A stretch of DNA of 64,000 nucleotides from Zea mays (Eukaryota; Streptophyta; Magnoliopsida; Poales; Poaceae): assembly GCF_902167145.1 (NCBI RefSeq), contig NC_050099.1, positions 61,708,942-61,772,941 on the forward strand, in the 5' to 3' direction. The translations under genes and the position numbers were made by a program. The notes below the pieces were generated by a model. It was given only the letters and a program-made list of their open reading frames with translations. It was not told the origin of the DNA and ran no database searches. Positions 22,575 to 34,753 of the stretch are shown in pieces (position 1 is the first letter of the stretch; every line of letters starts with the position of its first letter).

Positions 22575-23530
22575 ACTACAGTGATCTCTTTAAGGGTTTA
22601 GATAGATCCAAAGTTGATAAAATTAATGAATTAATTGATGCCCTTAATGAGAAAGATAGGTTGTTAGAAAAACAAGAAGATATTCTTTATGAAGAACAAG
22701 ATAAACTTGTTAGTGCTGAAACATCTCTTGCTTTAGAGGTTAAGAGAAATGAAATTCTTTCTTCTAAATTATCTTCTTGTAATGAATCTATGTGTAGCCT
22801 TAAGAGGTTAAATGCTGATTTAAATCCTAAGCTAGAAAAAGTAAATATTACTAGTTCATCTATGGAGCATGTGTCTATTTGTAATAGGTGTAAAGATTTT
22901 GATATTGATGCTTGCAATGCTCGTGCTTCCACTATTCTTAAGTTGAATAATGATGTTGCAAATCTTAATGCTCAACTTAAGACTTGCAAGAGTGAAAATG
23001 ATAAAATAAAATTTGCTAGGGATGCCTACACCATTGGTAGACATGCCTCCATTAAGGATGGACTTGACTTCCAAAAGGGAACCAAGAACTTAACAAGCCA
23101 AAGGACCTCCAATATCATCAAGGAGAAAGGGAAGGCTCCTATGGCTAGTAGCTCTCATTCTTCACATGACAAAAAGAACCATGCCTATCTTTATTTATGT
23201 TAAGAATGTTTCTAGTGTTGCTCATCATGATAGTTGTTATGATCATGCTATTTTACCTACTCGTCATGATGCTATTTTTGACTCTCATGCCATGTATGCA
23301 TCATCTAGCTCTACATATTCTCATGGTAGGAATAGACCTAGGTGCCATGTTCATCATGTTGTTTCTCATGCGCCTAGGAATGCATCTAATGGCCCAACTA
23401 TGTGTTATCATACTTATGATGCTTCATTTATACTTATGTGTAAAAATGATAAAGTTATTGTTAGAAATGTGGGGCCTAAGTGCAAGAGAAGCAAGACTTG
23501 CATTTGGGTTCCAAAGTCTTATGTAACTAA
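22575..23530 (+). pseudogene. Coiled-coil and linker region between copia gag and protease
   Basis: The frame at about 22620-23203 reads a Leu/Lys/Glu-rich helix (KINELIDALNEKDRLLEKQ, SAETSLALEVKRNEIL, ILKLNNDVANLNAQLKTCK) with heptad spacing, so a coiled coil is likely. Frame 23166-23540 continues with a His/Ser-rich part and CKRSKTCIWVPKSYVTNL. This extension is usual in SIRE-type gag-pol. A frameshift near 23190 and a TGA at 23538-23540 interrupt it. Confidence 0.75.
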
Positions 23531-23582
23531 CCTTGTGTGACCCAACAGGAGTTGGATACCTAAAACCCAAGCTTAAATTACC

Positions 23583-25309
23583 TTGCAGGTTTATGCATCT
23601 GAGGGCACAAGCTGGATTATTGACAGCGGATGCACAAACCACATGATGGGGGAGAAGAAGATGTTCACCTCCTACGTCAAGAACAAGGATTCCCACGACA
23701 CAATCATATTTGGAGATGGGAATCAAGGCAAGGTCAAAGGTTTGGGTAAAATAGCCATCACTACCGAGCATTCAATTTCAAATGTGTTCTTAGTAGAATC
23801 GCTCGGTTACAATTTACTTTATGTAAGTCAATTATGTCATATGGGCTATAATTGTTTATTTACAAATATTGATGTATCTATCCTTAGAAGAAGTGATGGT
23901 TCATTAGCTTTTAAAGGTGTATTAGACGGCAAGCTCTATTTAGTTGATTTCTCTAAAGAAAATGTCGATCTAGATGCATGGTTAATAGCTAAGACTAATA
24001 TGGGCTGGCTCTAGCACTGCCGTCTAGCACATGTTGGAATGAAGAATCTTCATAAGCTTCTGAAGGGAGAACATGTGTTAGAACTAATAGATGTCTATTT
24101 TGAGAAAGACATACCTTGTGCAGCGTGCCAGGCAGGGAAGCAGGTGGGAAGTACTCATCCAGGCAAAAACGTGATGACAATATCAAGACCACTGGAACTC
24201 CTCCACATGGATCTCTTCAGACCCGTTGCCTATCTTAGCATCAGGGGAAGTAAGTATGGTCTTGTTATTGTTGATGCTTTTTCCCGCTTCACTTGGGTAT
24301 TCTTTTTGTAGGATAAAACAGAAACCCAAGGTACTCTAAAGCGCTTCTTAAGGAGAGCTCAAAATGAGTTTGAGCTCAAGGTGAAGAGATCAGGAGCGAC
24401 AATGGATCTGAATTTAAGAATCTTCAAGTAGAAGAATTTCTTGAGGAAGAAGGCATTAAGCATGAGTTCTCCGCTCCCTACACACCACAACAAAATGGTG
24501 TAGTAGAGAGGAAGAACATGATGCTCATCGACATGGAAAGGACAATGCTTGGAGAATACAAGACACCTGAGTGGTTTTGGTCAGAAGCTTTAAATACAGC
24601 TTATCATGCCATAAACCGGCTCTATCTTCATCGCCTCCTCAAGAAGACATCCTACGAACTCCTAACCGGTAACAAACCCAATGTTTTGTACTTTCGTGTA
24701 TTTGGGAGCAAATGCTACATCTTGGTTAAGAAAGGTAGACATTCGAAATTTGCTCCCAAAGCTGTAGAAGGGTTTTTACTAGGTTATGATTCAAATACAA
24801 AGGCATATAGGGTCTTCAACAAATCGTCGGGTTTAGTTGAAGTCTCTAGTGACGTTGTATTTGATGAGACTAATGGCTCTACAAGAGAGCAAGTTGATCT
24901 TGACGATGTAGATGAGGATGATGTTCCAACGGCCACGATAAGAACTATGGCAATAGGTGATGTGCGACCACAAGAACAACAAGATCAAGATCAACCATCT
25001 TCCTCAAAGCTGGTGCATCCCCCAACTAAAGATGAGGAACAAGTACCTCAAGATGCAGGCATGAATCAATGGGGAGCACATGAAGAAAAGGATAAAGAGG
25101 AAGAAGTACAACAAGCACCTCCAACTCAAGTCTGGGCCACCATCCAAAGGAATCATCCAGTGGATCAGATTCTGGGTGACATCAGCAAGGGAGTAACCAC
25201 TCATTCACGTTTAGCTAATTTTTGTGAACATTACTCTTTTGTTTCTTCTATTGGGCCTTTCAGGGTAGAAGAAGCCTTGCAGGACCCGGACTGGGTGTTG
25301 GCCATGTAG
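23583..25309 (+). pseudogene. pol: Copia protease and integrase, broken
   Basis: Protease: SWIIDSGCTNHMMG (DSG active site near 23622). GAG-pre-integrase zinc region: HCRLAHVGMKNLHKLL with CAACQAGKQ (HHCC). Integrase core: LLHMDLFRPV (first Asp), a second Asp in a frameshifted SDNGSEF-like stretch near 24395, and APYTPQQNGVVERKN (Glu). The C-terminal part is FRVFGSKCYILVKKG and EGFLLGYDSNTKAYRVFN, then an acidic linker and GVTTHSRLANFCEHYSF. TAGs at 24012-24014, 24309-24311 and 25307-25309 and a frameshift near 24385-24400 inactivate it. Confidence 0.9.
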
Positions 25310-26784
25310 GAAGAGCTCAATAACTTCAAGAGAAATGAAGTGTGGAGCCTGGTGCCACGTCCAAAGCAAAATGTTGTGGGAACTAGTGGGTGTTCCACAA
25401 CAAGCAAGATGAGCATGGGGTGGTGAAAAGGAATAAGGCTCGACTTGTGGCAAAAGATTATGCCCAAGTCGCATGTTTGGATTCTAAGGAGACTTTTGCT
25501 CCTATAGCTAGGCTTGAGTCATTAGACATATTATTGGCCTATGCTGCTCACCACTCATTTAAGTTGTTTCAAATGGACGTGAATAGCGCCTTCCTCAACA
25601 GACCAATCAAGGAGGAGGTGTATGTGGAACAATCCCATGGATTCGAGGATGACAGGTATCCCAACCATGTTTATAAGCTCTCTAAGGCACTCTATGGACT
25701 TAAGCAAACTCAAAGAGCATGGTATGAATGCCTTAGAGATTTTCTCATATCTAATGCTTTCATGGTCGGGAAGGCAGATCCTACTCTTTTTACTAAGACT
25801 TGTAATGGTGATTTGTTTGTGTGCCAAATATATGTCGATGACATAATATTTGGTTCTACTAATCAAAAGTCTTGTGAAGAGTTTAGCAGGGTAATGATGC
25901 AGAAATTCAAGATGTCGATGATGGGAGAGCTAAACTACTTCCTTGGATTTCAAGTGAAGGAAATCAAGGAAGGAACCTTCATTTCCCAAACAAAGTATAC
26001 CTAAAAGTTACTCAAAAGGTTTGGGAAGAAGGATGCAAAGCCTGCTAAGACGCTAATGGGAACTAATGGACACTTGGACCTCGACAAAGGAGGTAAGTCC
26101 GTTGATCAAAAGGCTTACCGGTCTATGATAGGTTCATTACTTTATCTTTGTGCTAGTAAACCGAATATAATGCTTAGCGTATGCATGTGTGCTAGATTTC
26201 AATCCAACCCCAAGGAATGTCATCTTCTGGGCGTGAAGCGAATTCTTAGATATTTAGTTCATACGACTTGCTTTGGGATCTGGTATCCAAAGGGGTCTAC
26301 CTTTGACTTAATCGGATATTCAGATTTCGACTATGCCGGATGCAAGGTTGATAGGAAGAGCACATCAGAGACTTGTTAGTTTCTGGGAAGGTCCCTGGTG
26401 TCTTTGAGCTCTAAAAAACAAACATTTGTTGCCCTATGCACCGCTGAGACCGAGTATGTTGATGCAGGCCAGTGTTGCGCACAACTACTTTGGTTGAGGC
26501 AAACCCTTCGGGATTTTGGCTACAATCTAAGCAAAGTCCCACTCATATGTGATAATGAGAGTGCAATCTGCTTGGTGGATAATCTTGTTGAACACAGCCG
26601 CACAAAGCACATAGACATCTGGCATCACTTTTTGAGAGACCACCAGCAAAGGGGAGATATCGATGTTTGCCACATTAGCACCGAGAACCAGCTAGCCGAT
26701 ATCTTCCCCAAGCTTTTAGATGGGAAAAGGTTTTGCAGGTTGCGAAGTGAGCTAAATGTCTTATATTCACGGAACTTGGATTGA
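25310..26784 (+). pseudogene. pol: Copia reverse transcriptase and RNase H, broken
   Basis: RT motifs: NKARLVAKDYAQV, ETFAPIARLESLDILLA, FQMDVNSAFLNRPIKEEVYV, the active site CQIYVDDIIFGSTN near 25830 (both Asp present) and MGELNYFLGFQV. RNase H and connection: MIGSLLYLCASKPN, GYSDFDYAGCKVDRKSTSE, CTAETEYVDAGQCCAQLLWL, KHIDIWHHFLRDHQQRG and the ending LADIFPKLLDGKRFCRLR. A frameshift near 25385 and stops at 26002-26004 (TAA) and 26377-26379 (TAG) break it. Catalytic residues otherwise look conserved. Confidence 0.9.
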
Positions 26785-27545
26785 TCTATAGCATACATGT
26801 GTTCTATGCCTTTGATCACGTTCTTTTAAGCATTTCTATCCTTACTTATTTTGGTGCTCAAGTTGTACATGTCATCCCTGGACCTCACAAGTCTTTTTGC
26901 AAATGATGCACATGTTTAGGTGGAGGATGTACTACAACTTGACACTTTGAGACTAATGTGTTTGCTTGAGTAATTTTGATATAGTCTCAAAGATAAATGG
27001 AAAGGGAAAAGGTGGACTTGGACAAAGAAGAGGCTTGCACAGCATTCTGGTATCAATATCTTGTCCTAAGTCCATAACTGTGTTTTCTCATTGCCTTTGG
27101 TTTCACTTGCGATTTTTGTGAGGCAATAAGGTTTAAGGGGCCAAATAGTTCTTCTGTTTTGGTGTTTAATACCAAAGGGGGAGAAATTAAGGCCAAAGCA
27201 ACTGGATTAGCCAACCATTTGTGAATTTTTCAAAAGCTTTTAGTGTAATAATACTTTATTTCAAAAACTGCTCTCTTATTGGGAAAAGGGGGAGTTTTTA
27301 GTGTTTGATCAAGACTAGTCTTGAAAGATATTTAGATTTGCCAAAAGAAGTGTTTTTGACATAGAGAAAGGAAAATAAATTTGTTTTGCGAAAACAAACC
27401 AAGTGGTGGCAAAACAGATCCAAATATGCCAAATCCTATAATAATCTTATTAGTCTTCAATTGACATCAATTTGCACTTTTTAGCTCTTTTTGAATATGT
27501 TAGTTCAATATGAGTTGTTTTTTGATGTGTTGGTATAAATCACCA
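26785..27545 (+). other. Copia 3' untranslated region with repeated PPT-like strings
   Basis: No gene seen between the pol stop and the PPT. Purine strings aaagggggagaaattaa (27176-27192), ggaaaagggggagttt (about 27282-27297) and the true PPT share the core aaagggggag. The SIRE-type env-like ORF is not visible. Confidence 0.65.
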
Positions 27546-27558
27546 AAAAGGGGGAGAT
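27546..27558 (+). other. Polypurine tract of the copia element
   Basis: aaaagggggagat directly before the 3' LTR (27559), the standard plus-strand primer site. Confidence 0.7.
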
Positions 27559-28824
27559 TAAAAGGGAAATGTGCCCTTGGGCCATTTCTATATTGTTTTG
27601 GTGATTAGATGCACAACACTTTATGTTTGAACAAACATGATGATGAGCAAAGGCATTTGAGCTCGGAAGAGGACTTAGTGCAAATCTATATGGATCAAGC
27701 AAAAAGGTATGCTCTGGACACTTAGTCAATTGATTTGTGAGCTAATCATGTTTGTCTAAGTGACAGGGACTTTATGAAATCCAAGCCAAAAAGGAACAAA
27801 AGAGAACAAGGAAGAAAAAGAGATAACGTGCTAGACTGCAGACATCAGATGGTCCGGTGCCACCCATCGGACAGTCCGGTGTGCAACGGACAGTCCGGTG
27901 CATGGTCCAGCGAACTTGCTGCTCTCGGGTTTTTCAGCATGCGTCGGCTATAATTTACCAGATGGTCCGTGAGAGGCACCGGACAGTCCGGTGCCCCCCA
28001 GAACAGGAAATCAACCAATTAGGGGATTCTCTATCGCGCCCAGCGCACGTACTGTTCACTGTCCGGTGTGCATCGGACAGTCCGGTGCACCCGCGGACAT
28101 AAGGTAACTAGAGCCTTCCAAATGGAGCTCCAACGACTCCTAGCTCCCTTGGGGCTATAAAAGGGACCCCTAGGCGCATGGAGCTCAACACCAAGAGTCA
28201 TTGAACATCCAACAACACCGAGAAATTGAATTCGCGCCTTTGCTTTAGTAGATTGAGATTTGGACACTTGTTTTGAGTTGTAACTCCGTTGTGCTGTCTT
28301 TGTGCTCTTCTCTCTTGTTTTGTGCACGTGAGTCACTGCAAGTTTGTCTCGTTTGTGTGATTCTATTCCCCCCTTACTCTTGAGTTCATTTGAGATCATT
28401 TGTGTAAGGCGTGAGAGACTCCAAATTGTGGAGATTCCTCACAACGGGATATTGTTGAGATAAAGAGAAACGTGGTATTCAAGTTGATCTTTGGATCACT
28501 TGAAAGGGGTTGAGTGCAACCCTCGTCCGTTGGGGTGCCACAATGTGGAGTAGGCAAGTATTCTACTTGGCCGAACCACAGGATAAAAATCATTGTGTCA
28601 CTTGTCCTTATACTACTGCGATTTTCTCCTCATTCACTTCACTTACATAATTGCTCTAAGTTTAATACTCACATTGTGAAGAGCAATTAAGTGAAGAAGT
28701 TTACCCCGCTTGTATTTCTCACTCGAACTTGGACTTAGCTTTTACTAATCCAATATGAATCCAAGTTTGCCTTGTTAAGCTGTTTTTCACAGGATCACTT
28801 ATTCACCCCCTCTAGGTGCTCTCA
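27559..28824 (+). repeat. 3' LTR of the copia element
   Basis: 1266 bp. Its edges are set by comparison with the solo LTR at 59907-61194, which begins tgaaagggaaatgtgc and ends ctaggtgctctca; here the start is mutated to ta. U3 has several ggacagtccggtg motifs (27850-28100) and a TATA box at 28156-28162. Ends ctctca at 28824. Confidence 0.85.
28156..28162 (+). promoter_or_regulatory. TATA box of the copia 3' LTR
   Basis: TATAAAA in ggggctataaaagggacccc. The solo LTR of the same group has the same box on minus (60478-60484). Confidence 0.65.
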
Positions 28825-29130
28825 GATATAGTTGGTCCACTGTCACCAGCGCAAGGAAATCTGAAATATGCCATAGTAGCAATGGAATACTTCTCCAGGT
28901 GGATTGAAGCTAAAGCCTTGGCCACAATAACTTCGGCCACAATTCAAAAATTTATATTAGCAAAATATTACTTGTGGCTTCAGAGTGCCAAAATTATTAA
29001 TTTTTGTCAATAGAACTCAGTTTGATTCTGAACCATTCAGATCTTTTTACAGTCTAGCCGGTACAAATATACATTTCACATATGTTAGACATTCAGAGTC
29101 AAATTCAATTTCCTCTTCTCCTTCAGAAAG
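28825..29130 (+). pseudogene. pol: Tat-lineage integrase core fragment
   Basis: Starts directly after the copia LTR: DIVGPLSPAQGNLKYAIVAM, then YFSRWIEAKALATITSATIQ, typical of the Tat integrase core with its first catalytic Asp. A frameshift near 28985 leads to RTQFDSEPFRSFYSLAGT and IHFTYVRHSESN. The context of the second catalytic Asp is damaged (VNRTQFD). No Glu motif follows. The part before the copia insertion is missing from the window. Confidence 0.85.
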
Positions 29131-29823
29131 AGGGTTAGCTTTGGCTTCTCAGGGCATAGAGGCGAGAACAACTAACATAGTGCAGTTGCCTAACAAAAAT
29201 TGCCGCAACTTCACCAGATGCAGACGCCTCTGTGACCCCCACTGCCATCAACAATAGTGCAGAACCGCGCCCAAGGGTCAGCCGGCGCTTTAGCCGTAGA
29301 CTTCGCCTAGGTCACGACCACATGGCCAGACCCCGACCCTACAACAAAAACCTAGTGGGTAAAAACAAAAAAATCCAGAATAAAGATCTCCTAGACAAAC
29401 AAAACACTTACCACTGGCCGCCTACCAAGTGTGGGCGTCGAACTTGTTGACGCCTTCAAGCAAGTAGTACTCGATAGAGATATCAGCCGCACCCCTGCCA
29501 GTTGTGCCCCTCTCAGTACCCTTCACCACTGACCTTGCCAGGCGAAGACATGCCAACGGCCACAGCAGCCGGTGCTACGGGCGGAGGCATCACCGCAACA
29601 ACTGTCATAGTTGTCATGGTGCCGAGCCTCGATTCCCCAACCACGGACTTCGAACCACCAGCATGGAGCGCCTTCATCTCATGACTAGGGTCCACCAGCT
29701 GCAGCGGAGCCTTCCTCTTTTTCTTCAAAGACTCCTAGTGATCCTTATCCATCATAGTTGTCACAACAACGTCAACATTCTGCTCGTAAGGAAAAAATTT
29801 GAAATACCAAGCCAAGAAAGACG
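29131..29823. other. Tat internal region without recognised gene
   Basis: Lies between the integrase fragment and the antisense gene remains. Short ORFs at 29232-29450 and 29502-29827 have no recognisable content. The opposite strand at 29513-29728 may be the decayed 3' end of the antisense gene (KKKRKAPLQLV). Low certainty. Confidence 0.4.
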
Positions 29824-31550
29824 TTAAATCGTCCTCGTCGAAAGCCACATGAATGGGACGTCCCTCCACCACTCACCCCTAGTCACTTTCAACATTCTGG
29901 TAGACGCTTCCCGCAGGACATACGAAGCCATAACCTCTCCCGGCTTGGCACACGTCTCAGCCTGCTCTTCAACAAACTTGTCCAAAGCCTCCGCCACCCC
30001 AGTTGCCCTCACCAGTTCCTTTGCCTTCACCTCAACTTTCCTCCTTTTCCTTTTCGGTGCCACAATAGATGTACCCTTAGAACAACCTACATCAACCCCC
30101 CCGAGCTTCACCCCACCCTTTTTCCCGCTCCTCGGCATCCCCAACATCAGAAGAGCCCTCCTCAAGATACGAACCATAGCTAAAGCTATTTAGCTTGAAC
30201 ACACGGTTCAACCTGACATTTGAACCTCGAATATCCTAGCTCCTAGTCATCTTTGTCCTTGTTGAATATTTTCCAACAATCTTCACTGCCTCCGCCTCCA
30301 CTTCCCTGACGAAGGCGACAACATCTAACAAACACAACTCGATGGCGAAGGCGGGACTCTGCACCATCTGATTATTCAAAAAGGGCATCGGACACAACTT
30401 CACCTCACCCACATCCCAGCCATGCGCAACTGGCCACACTACACAAGCAATGAACTCTTCCACCAAGTTGCGACCGCTGCTTGTCTTAGCTGTGCGCCAA
30501 AGGGCGTCTTCGTTCATATCCCCTTTCTTCAGTTTAAACTGCGGGAAGGCGATATAGCAGTGCGATCACAAGATAGACGGAGGCAGCACTAAAACCCCCG
30601 CGACGTCCTCCAATGTCACATAAAACCAAAAATCCCACCAGTTCCCTCCACTTGTTCTTGGCGCATGACACGAGCTCCACAACTTCACCCGAAGTCTTCC
30701 CAGTCCTCGGTGTGAACGTGCATGTACCAAATTGTGCAATCTTGTGACAAATAACATTTATCTGCCAATGAAGGCAATAATACTTGGTGAAGACCTCGAC
30801 CGAAGGCTCACCACCATATGTGGCCTTCGCCCACATAAACTTCGCCAGCGCCACCATGACATTTGGCGTCAGCTGGTGAAGCTGGACTTCGAAAAGATGC
30901 AGGACTTCGACAACAAATCGGTGCGCAGGCAGGCGAAGACCAGCAGTAAAAAATGATTCAAAGACATCCAACTCCCCATTGGGTTCTGGGACCTCTTCGG
31001 CCACGGGAGTGCGCCCTACACCGCCTCCAAAATACCCTAGACATTGCATTCCCTACACGCGGCCTGAGTAGATTCTAAATGTACCAAACTCTAGTGTATG
31101 CCCTGGCAACAGTTCAGCAACTGTCGCTGAATCGCTAGTCGTCCTCTCCGTTGACGACGCGCTCGACGACGCGGTCGTGGCGGACGACGATGACGAAGAG
31201 GACGACATTACATACCGTCTGTGGCGACGAGCAATCTTCTTCATGCGAGCCAGTCCTCCGGTGGCGAGCGTTTTCAAGGCGTGAGCAACGCTGGAAGATG
31301 TGCAGCAGCATTTGCAACAATGTGCGCAAAAGTTTTTACTGGCGTAAGAAAGCCTCACACCGCGGCCGGAATCAGATTTTATAAGCCTGAGAAAACGCCT
31401 CGGGAAACCAAAGGTCCCACAGTAAAACGTCACATCCCAATGGTCATATTTCAACCCCCTCCCCCCCGAGGACCACTTCAACCTGATGAGGGTAGTGTTC
31501 GACCATCTCCCGAAAAAAGATCTCGGGACCAGCTCACCTAGTTGAACCAC
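29824..31550 (-). pseudogene. Antisense accessory gene of a Tat element (gene23/Transposase_28-like)
   Basis: Runs opposite to the pol fragment at 28825. The frame from 31550 contains a Ser run (about nine Ser in a row) and STERTTSDSATVAELLPG. A TAG at 31053-31055 follows, then the same frame continues (30534-31049) with GLRLPAHRFVVEVLHLFEV and LHQLTPNVMVALAKFMWAK, which I recognise as the putative gypsy-type transposon domain (Pfam Transposase_28). Frame changes lead to 30236-30517 (DALWRTAKTSSGRNLVEEF) and 29824-30177, which holds a nuclear-localisation-like cluster PKRKRRKVEVK. Grande-type maize elements are known to carry an antisense gene for a nuclear protein before the 3' LTR; this matches in place, strand and features. 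Decayed by stops and shifts. Confidence 0.65.
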
Positions 31551-31580
31551 CCCATCGGGGGCCTAGTATTGGAGCGAATG

Positions 31581-34500
31581 TGTAACGCCCTGAATTTGGG
31601 GGTAGAATTTTTTCTTCTTTTCTCTCACCAAATTCGGGCGTTACTCTCTTTTCTCTTTCCCCATTTGCTCCTTCTTCCCAATTTCAAACCAGTATAGCGG
31701 CAGGTGTCCGTGTCATGTATAAACCAAAACCTAAGTGTCATGGGTGTTGCATCATGCCGAAGCACATTTCTTTGTCTGATGATGAGTGTTCGTCTTGTTC
31801 CGTTCCGGATTTCGGTTCGCGATTTAATTCCATTTAGTGGTCCGCGCTCGTCGTGGGTTTTTGATCCGCGAAGTGGTTCGGCCCAGCCCAGCTTAGTCCA
31901 GCCCAGCTCAGCCGGCCCGGCCCGCCCTGGCCTGCGTGCCCCTGGCGCCCAAACCCCCCATGCGCCCCCCTCCCCTCTCTCTCTCTCATTTGGATCTCCC
32001 GCGCAACAACTTCCCTCTCCCTCTCCCACCTCTCTCTCCCCGTGGTGCCCTAGGGTTTGGAGACGGCGATCACCGGAATTTGGACCCCGAGGTGAGCTCC
32101 CCTCCCCTTCTCTTCTCTCTCTCCCTCTCCCTCCCCTTCTTCTCCCCACGCGCGCCCCCTTCTTCCACTGCTCGCGCGCACCCCCTTCTTCCCCTGCTCG
32201 CGCGCGCCCCCTGCCCGCCCCTGCTCGCCGGCGGCACGGCGCCCCCCGCCCCTGCCCGGCCGTGGCAGCGTCCCCCGCCCCTCCCTTCGGCCGCGGCGGC
32301 CCTCCCCGCCCCTCCCCTCGCGCGCGCGGCGGCGCCCGCCCCTTCCACGGCCCGCGGCGGCACTCCCCCTCCCCTCCCCCGACCCCGGCGACCTCGCCCG
32401 CCGCTCCCCGGCCCCCGGCGGCGCTCGCTCGCCCCTGCTCGCCGGCGGCGCGGCGCCCCCTGCCCGCCCCTGCTCGCCGGCGGCGCGGCGCCCCCCCCGC
32501 CCCTGCCCCGCTGCGGCGGCGTCCCCCGCCCGTCCCCGGCCCCGCGGCGGCGCTCCCCGCCCCCTGCCCGCCCCTGCTCGCCGGTTCGCGTCCCCGGCGC
32601 GGCCCCGGCCGACTCGGCCGCTCCTGGCCGGTTCAACCGCCCCCTGGGCCGGTTCAACCGCCCCCCCCCCCCCCCGTTCGGCCGCCCGTTCCCGTCCCGG
32701 CCTCGCCCGACCGTGTCCCCGTTCGCCCGCGCTCGCGGTGATTATTCGTTAGTTAACGTGCTGCGTCGCGCGCTTCGCCGCGCGACGGATTTGTCTAATT
32801 TCAGATTCTATCTGTGTGTTGCGTCGTGCGCTTCGTCGCGCGACGATCCATTTTTGTTTCAGGTTGTTTAAGGTGTAACGCCGCGTGTGCATTCACGCGA
32901 CGTTCCACTTTGGACTCAGTTTAGTCGACGTATGCCGTCGTGCGCTTCGTCGCGCGACGTTTAACGTCTCCTCATAACTAAGGCGAAGTGCCTCGTTGCG
33001 TGCTCGGTCGCGCGACGAGTCGTTAACTTCTTAATTTGTTTTAGAGAGCTTTGTCGCGCGTCTCGCCGCGCGACCACCTTTTTATTTATCTCCACCTGCT
33101 GATAATAATTAGACATGAAACATGACTTTACTTTACGCTAAACATAGTGTCTACATTAAATTTCCTTCCATTAAGTGAGTGGTTAATTTATAATCATGTA
33201 ACGTGATCGTTTCTCGACTGTCTTTTCCTCTTTCTCTCTTAACCGTACTCACGAGCCCGCGTGGAACGTCTGTTTACTTATTGCTTTCTATTGTATGGTG
33301 TACTGGTCTTTTGTATTAAATATGTGGATGTATGTATGTTTGCAATCGCATAGAGAACGATCCGGTTGAAGAGCCCGAGGAACTCGCAGGAGAAGCCCCT
33401 GAGCAGCAGTCGGTTGGTGGAGGCAAGTGTCCTTTGACCTATCTCTGTCCTATTCATTCTTTAATTCACCTCCCGCTTTACACATTTATGCCTAAGGACT
33501 GACTAGCTTTTGTGATCCATGTCCTTGTTTACCTATTTGGGTTGGATTATTATTGTTTAGCTTTATGCTATTGCTCAAACTCTAATCAATGAACATGATG
33601 AGATTATCTATGATACGTTGTTTTCCCTTCTCTTATTATGATGTTGTACTTGTGGCTTTAAGGGGGCTCGAGCGGTTTCTCGAGTGCCTCTCCGTAAGGA
33701 CCTGTTCTATGGATGACCGCCCGGGAAAACAGTGCAACCATGAGGGTGGAATGGGGTGCCCTTAGCTGAATAATTAGAGGATCCGGGGTGTAGTTCACTT
33801 AGCCGTCGTGCCGTCAATGGGGCTCGGTGTATGCGGCTCGCTCTGCCAAGGTTGATTTGTCCCTTGGGGAGGAGTGCGGTACATTTAGGAAACCTAACGG
33901 GTGGCTACAGCCCCGGGGAATCTTTGTAAAGGCTACATAGTGATGCCCTGCTGGGTCACCTTGGTAGTGATCAATGGAGAGTCATGATCTCCGGGCAGAA
34001 TGGGAATCACGGCTTGTGGGTAAAGTGCACAACCTCTGCAGAGTGTTTGAAAACTGATATATCAGCCGTGCTCGCGGTTATGAGCGGCCAAGGGAGCTCC
34101 AATGATTAGTGAGACTTGATCAGAGATACTTTGGTACAGGTGGTTATGAGATTGATGGTTTTGGTCATGACTATGGTGCTGGTAAGTGGTACTCTTTCCG
34201 TTTGGAAAGGAGTACGTTTGGGTTAATAACGTGGGTTAATTCTAAAACTTGGCTTTCTCTACTAGTAATAATAATCTGACCAACTAAAAGCAACTGCTTG
34301 ACTTATCCCCACATAAAGCTAGTCCACTACAGGCAAACAGGATACTTGCTGAGTATGTTGATGTGTACTCACCCTTGCTCTACACACCAAACCCCCCCAT
34401 CCCCAGGTTGTCAGCATTGCAACCACTGCTCAGGCGAAGATGAAGCTGTGGAAGGAGACTTCCAGGAGTTCCAAGACTATGACGAGTTCTAGGCGTGGGT

Positions 34501-34749
34501 TAGCGGCAACCCCCAGTCGGCTGCCTGTGAAGGCCGCGTTTATCTACGTTTCTTTTCCGCACTTTGATTTACTATAAGAACTATATGGACATCTCAGACG
34601 TATGATGTAATCTACTATTATTCCCTTTTAATACTATTTTGAGCACTGTGTGATGATGTCCATGTTATGTAACTGCTGTGTACGTGAATAACTGATCCTG
34701 GCACGTACATGGTTCGCATTCGGTTTGCCTTCTAAAACCGGGTGTGACA
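31581..34749 (+). repeat. 5' LTR of gypsy-2
   Basis: 3169 bp, TG...CA. Sections: a CT-rich part at 31960-32160; a very GC-rich part at 32160-32740; six cgcgcgacg hairpin units at 32756-33085; an AT-rich part; ending before the PBS at 34754. The long ORFs at 31704-32871 and 32070-32657 are GC-rich chance frames that recur in the 3' LTR. Confidence 0.95.
32756..33085. repeat. Six short imperfect hairpin repeats in the gypsy-2 LTR
   Basis: Each unit has the form gcgtcgcgcgcttcgccgcg followed by cgacg, a stem of cgtcgcgcg with cgcgcgacg around a short loop. Copies lie near 32763, 32820, 32879, 32934, 32985 and 33052, about 55-65 bp apart. They recur at 42188-42505 in the 3' LTR. Confidence 0.8.
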
Positions 34750-34753
34750 TAAG

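Larger units (their letters stand above)
21010..28824 (+). mobile_element. Ty1/copia element (SIRE, Ji/Opie-like), decayed
   Basis: Order: 78-bp 5' LTR stub, Met PBS, gag with zinc knuckle, coiled-coil extension, protease, integrase, RT, RNase H, PPT and a full 3' LTR (27559-28824). Integrase before RT defines copia; the long gag with a coiled tail and the FWSHKM, VWATIQRNHP and GVTTHSRLANFC strings are typical of the maize Ji/Opie group. Several frameshifts and stops make it inactive. No TSD can be tested because the 5' end is lost. Confidence 0.9.

Noticed and set aside
31704..32871. Long GC-rich ORFs (and their copies at 41156-42298)
   Set aside because: They lie wholly in LTR sequence, consist of Pro/Ala/Arg/Ser runs in several frames at once and change frame between the two LTRs; composition effect.
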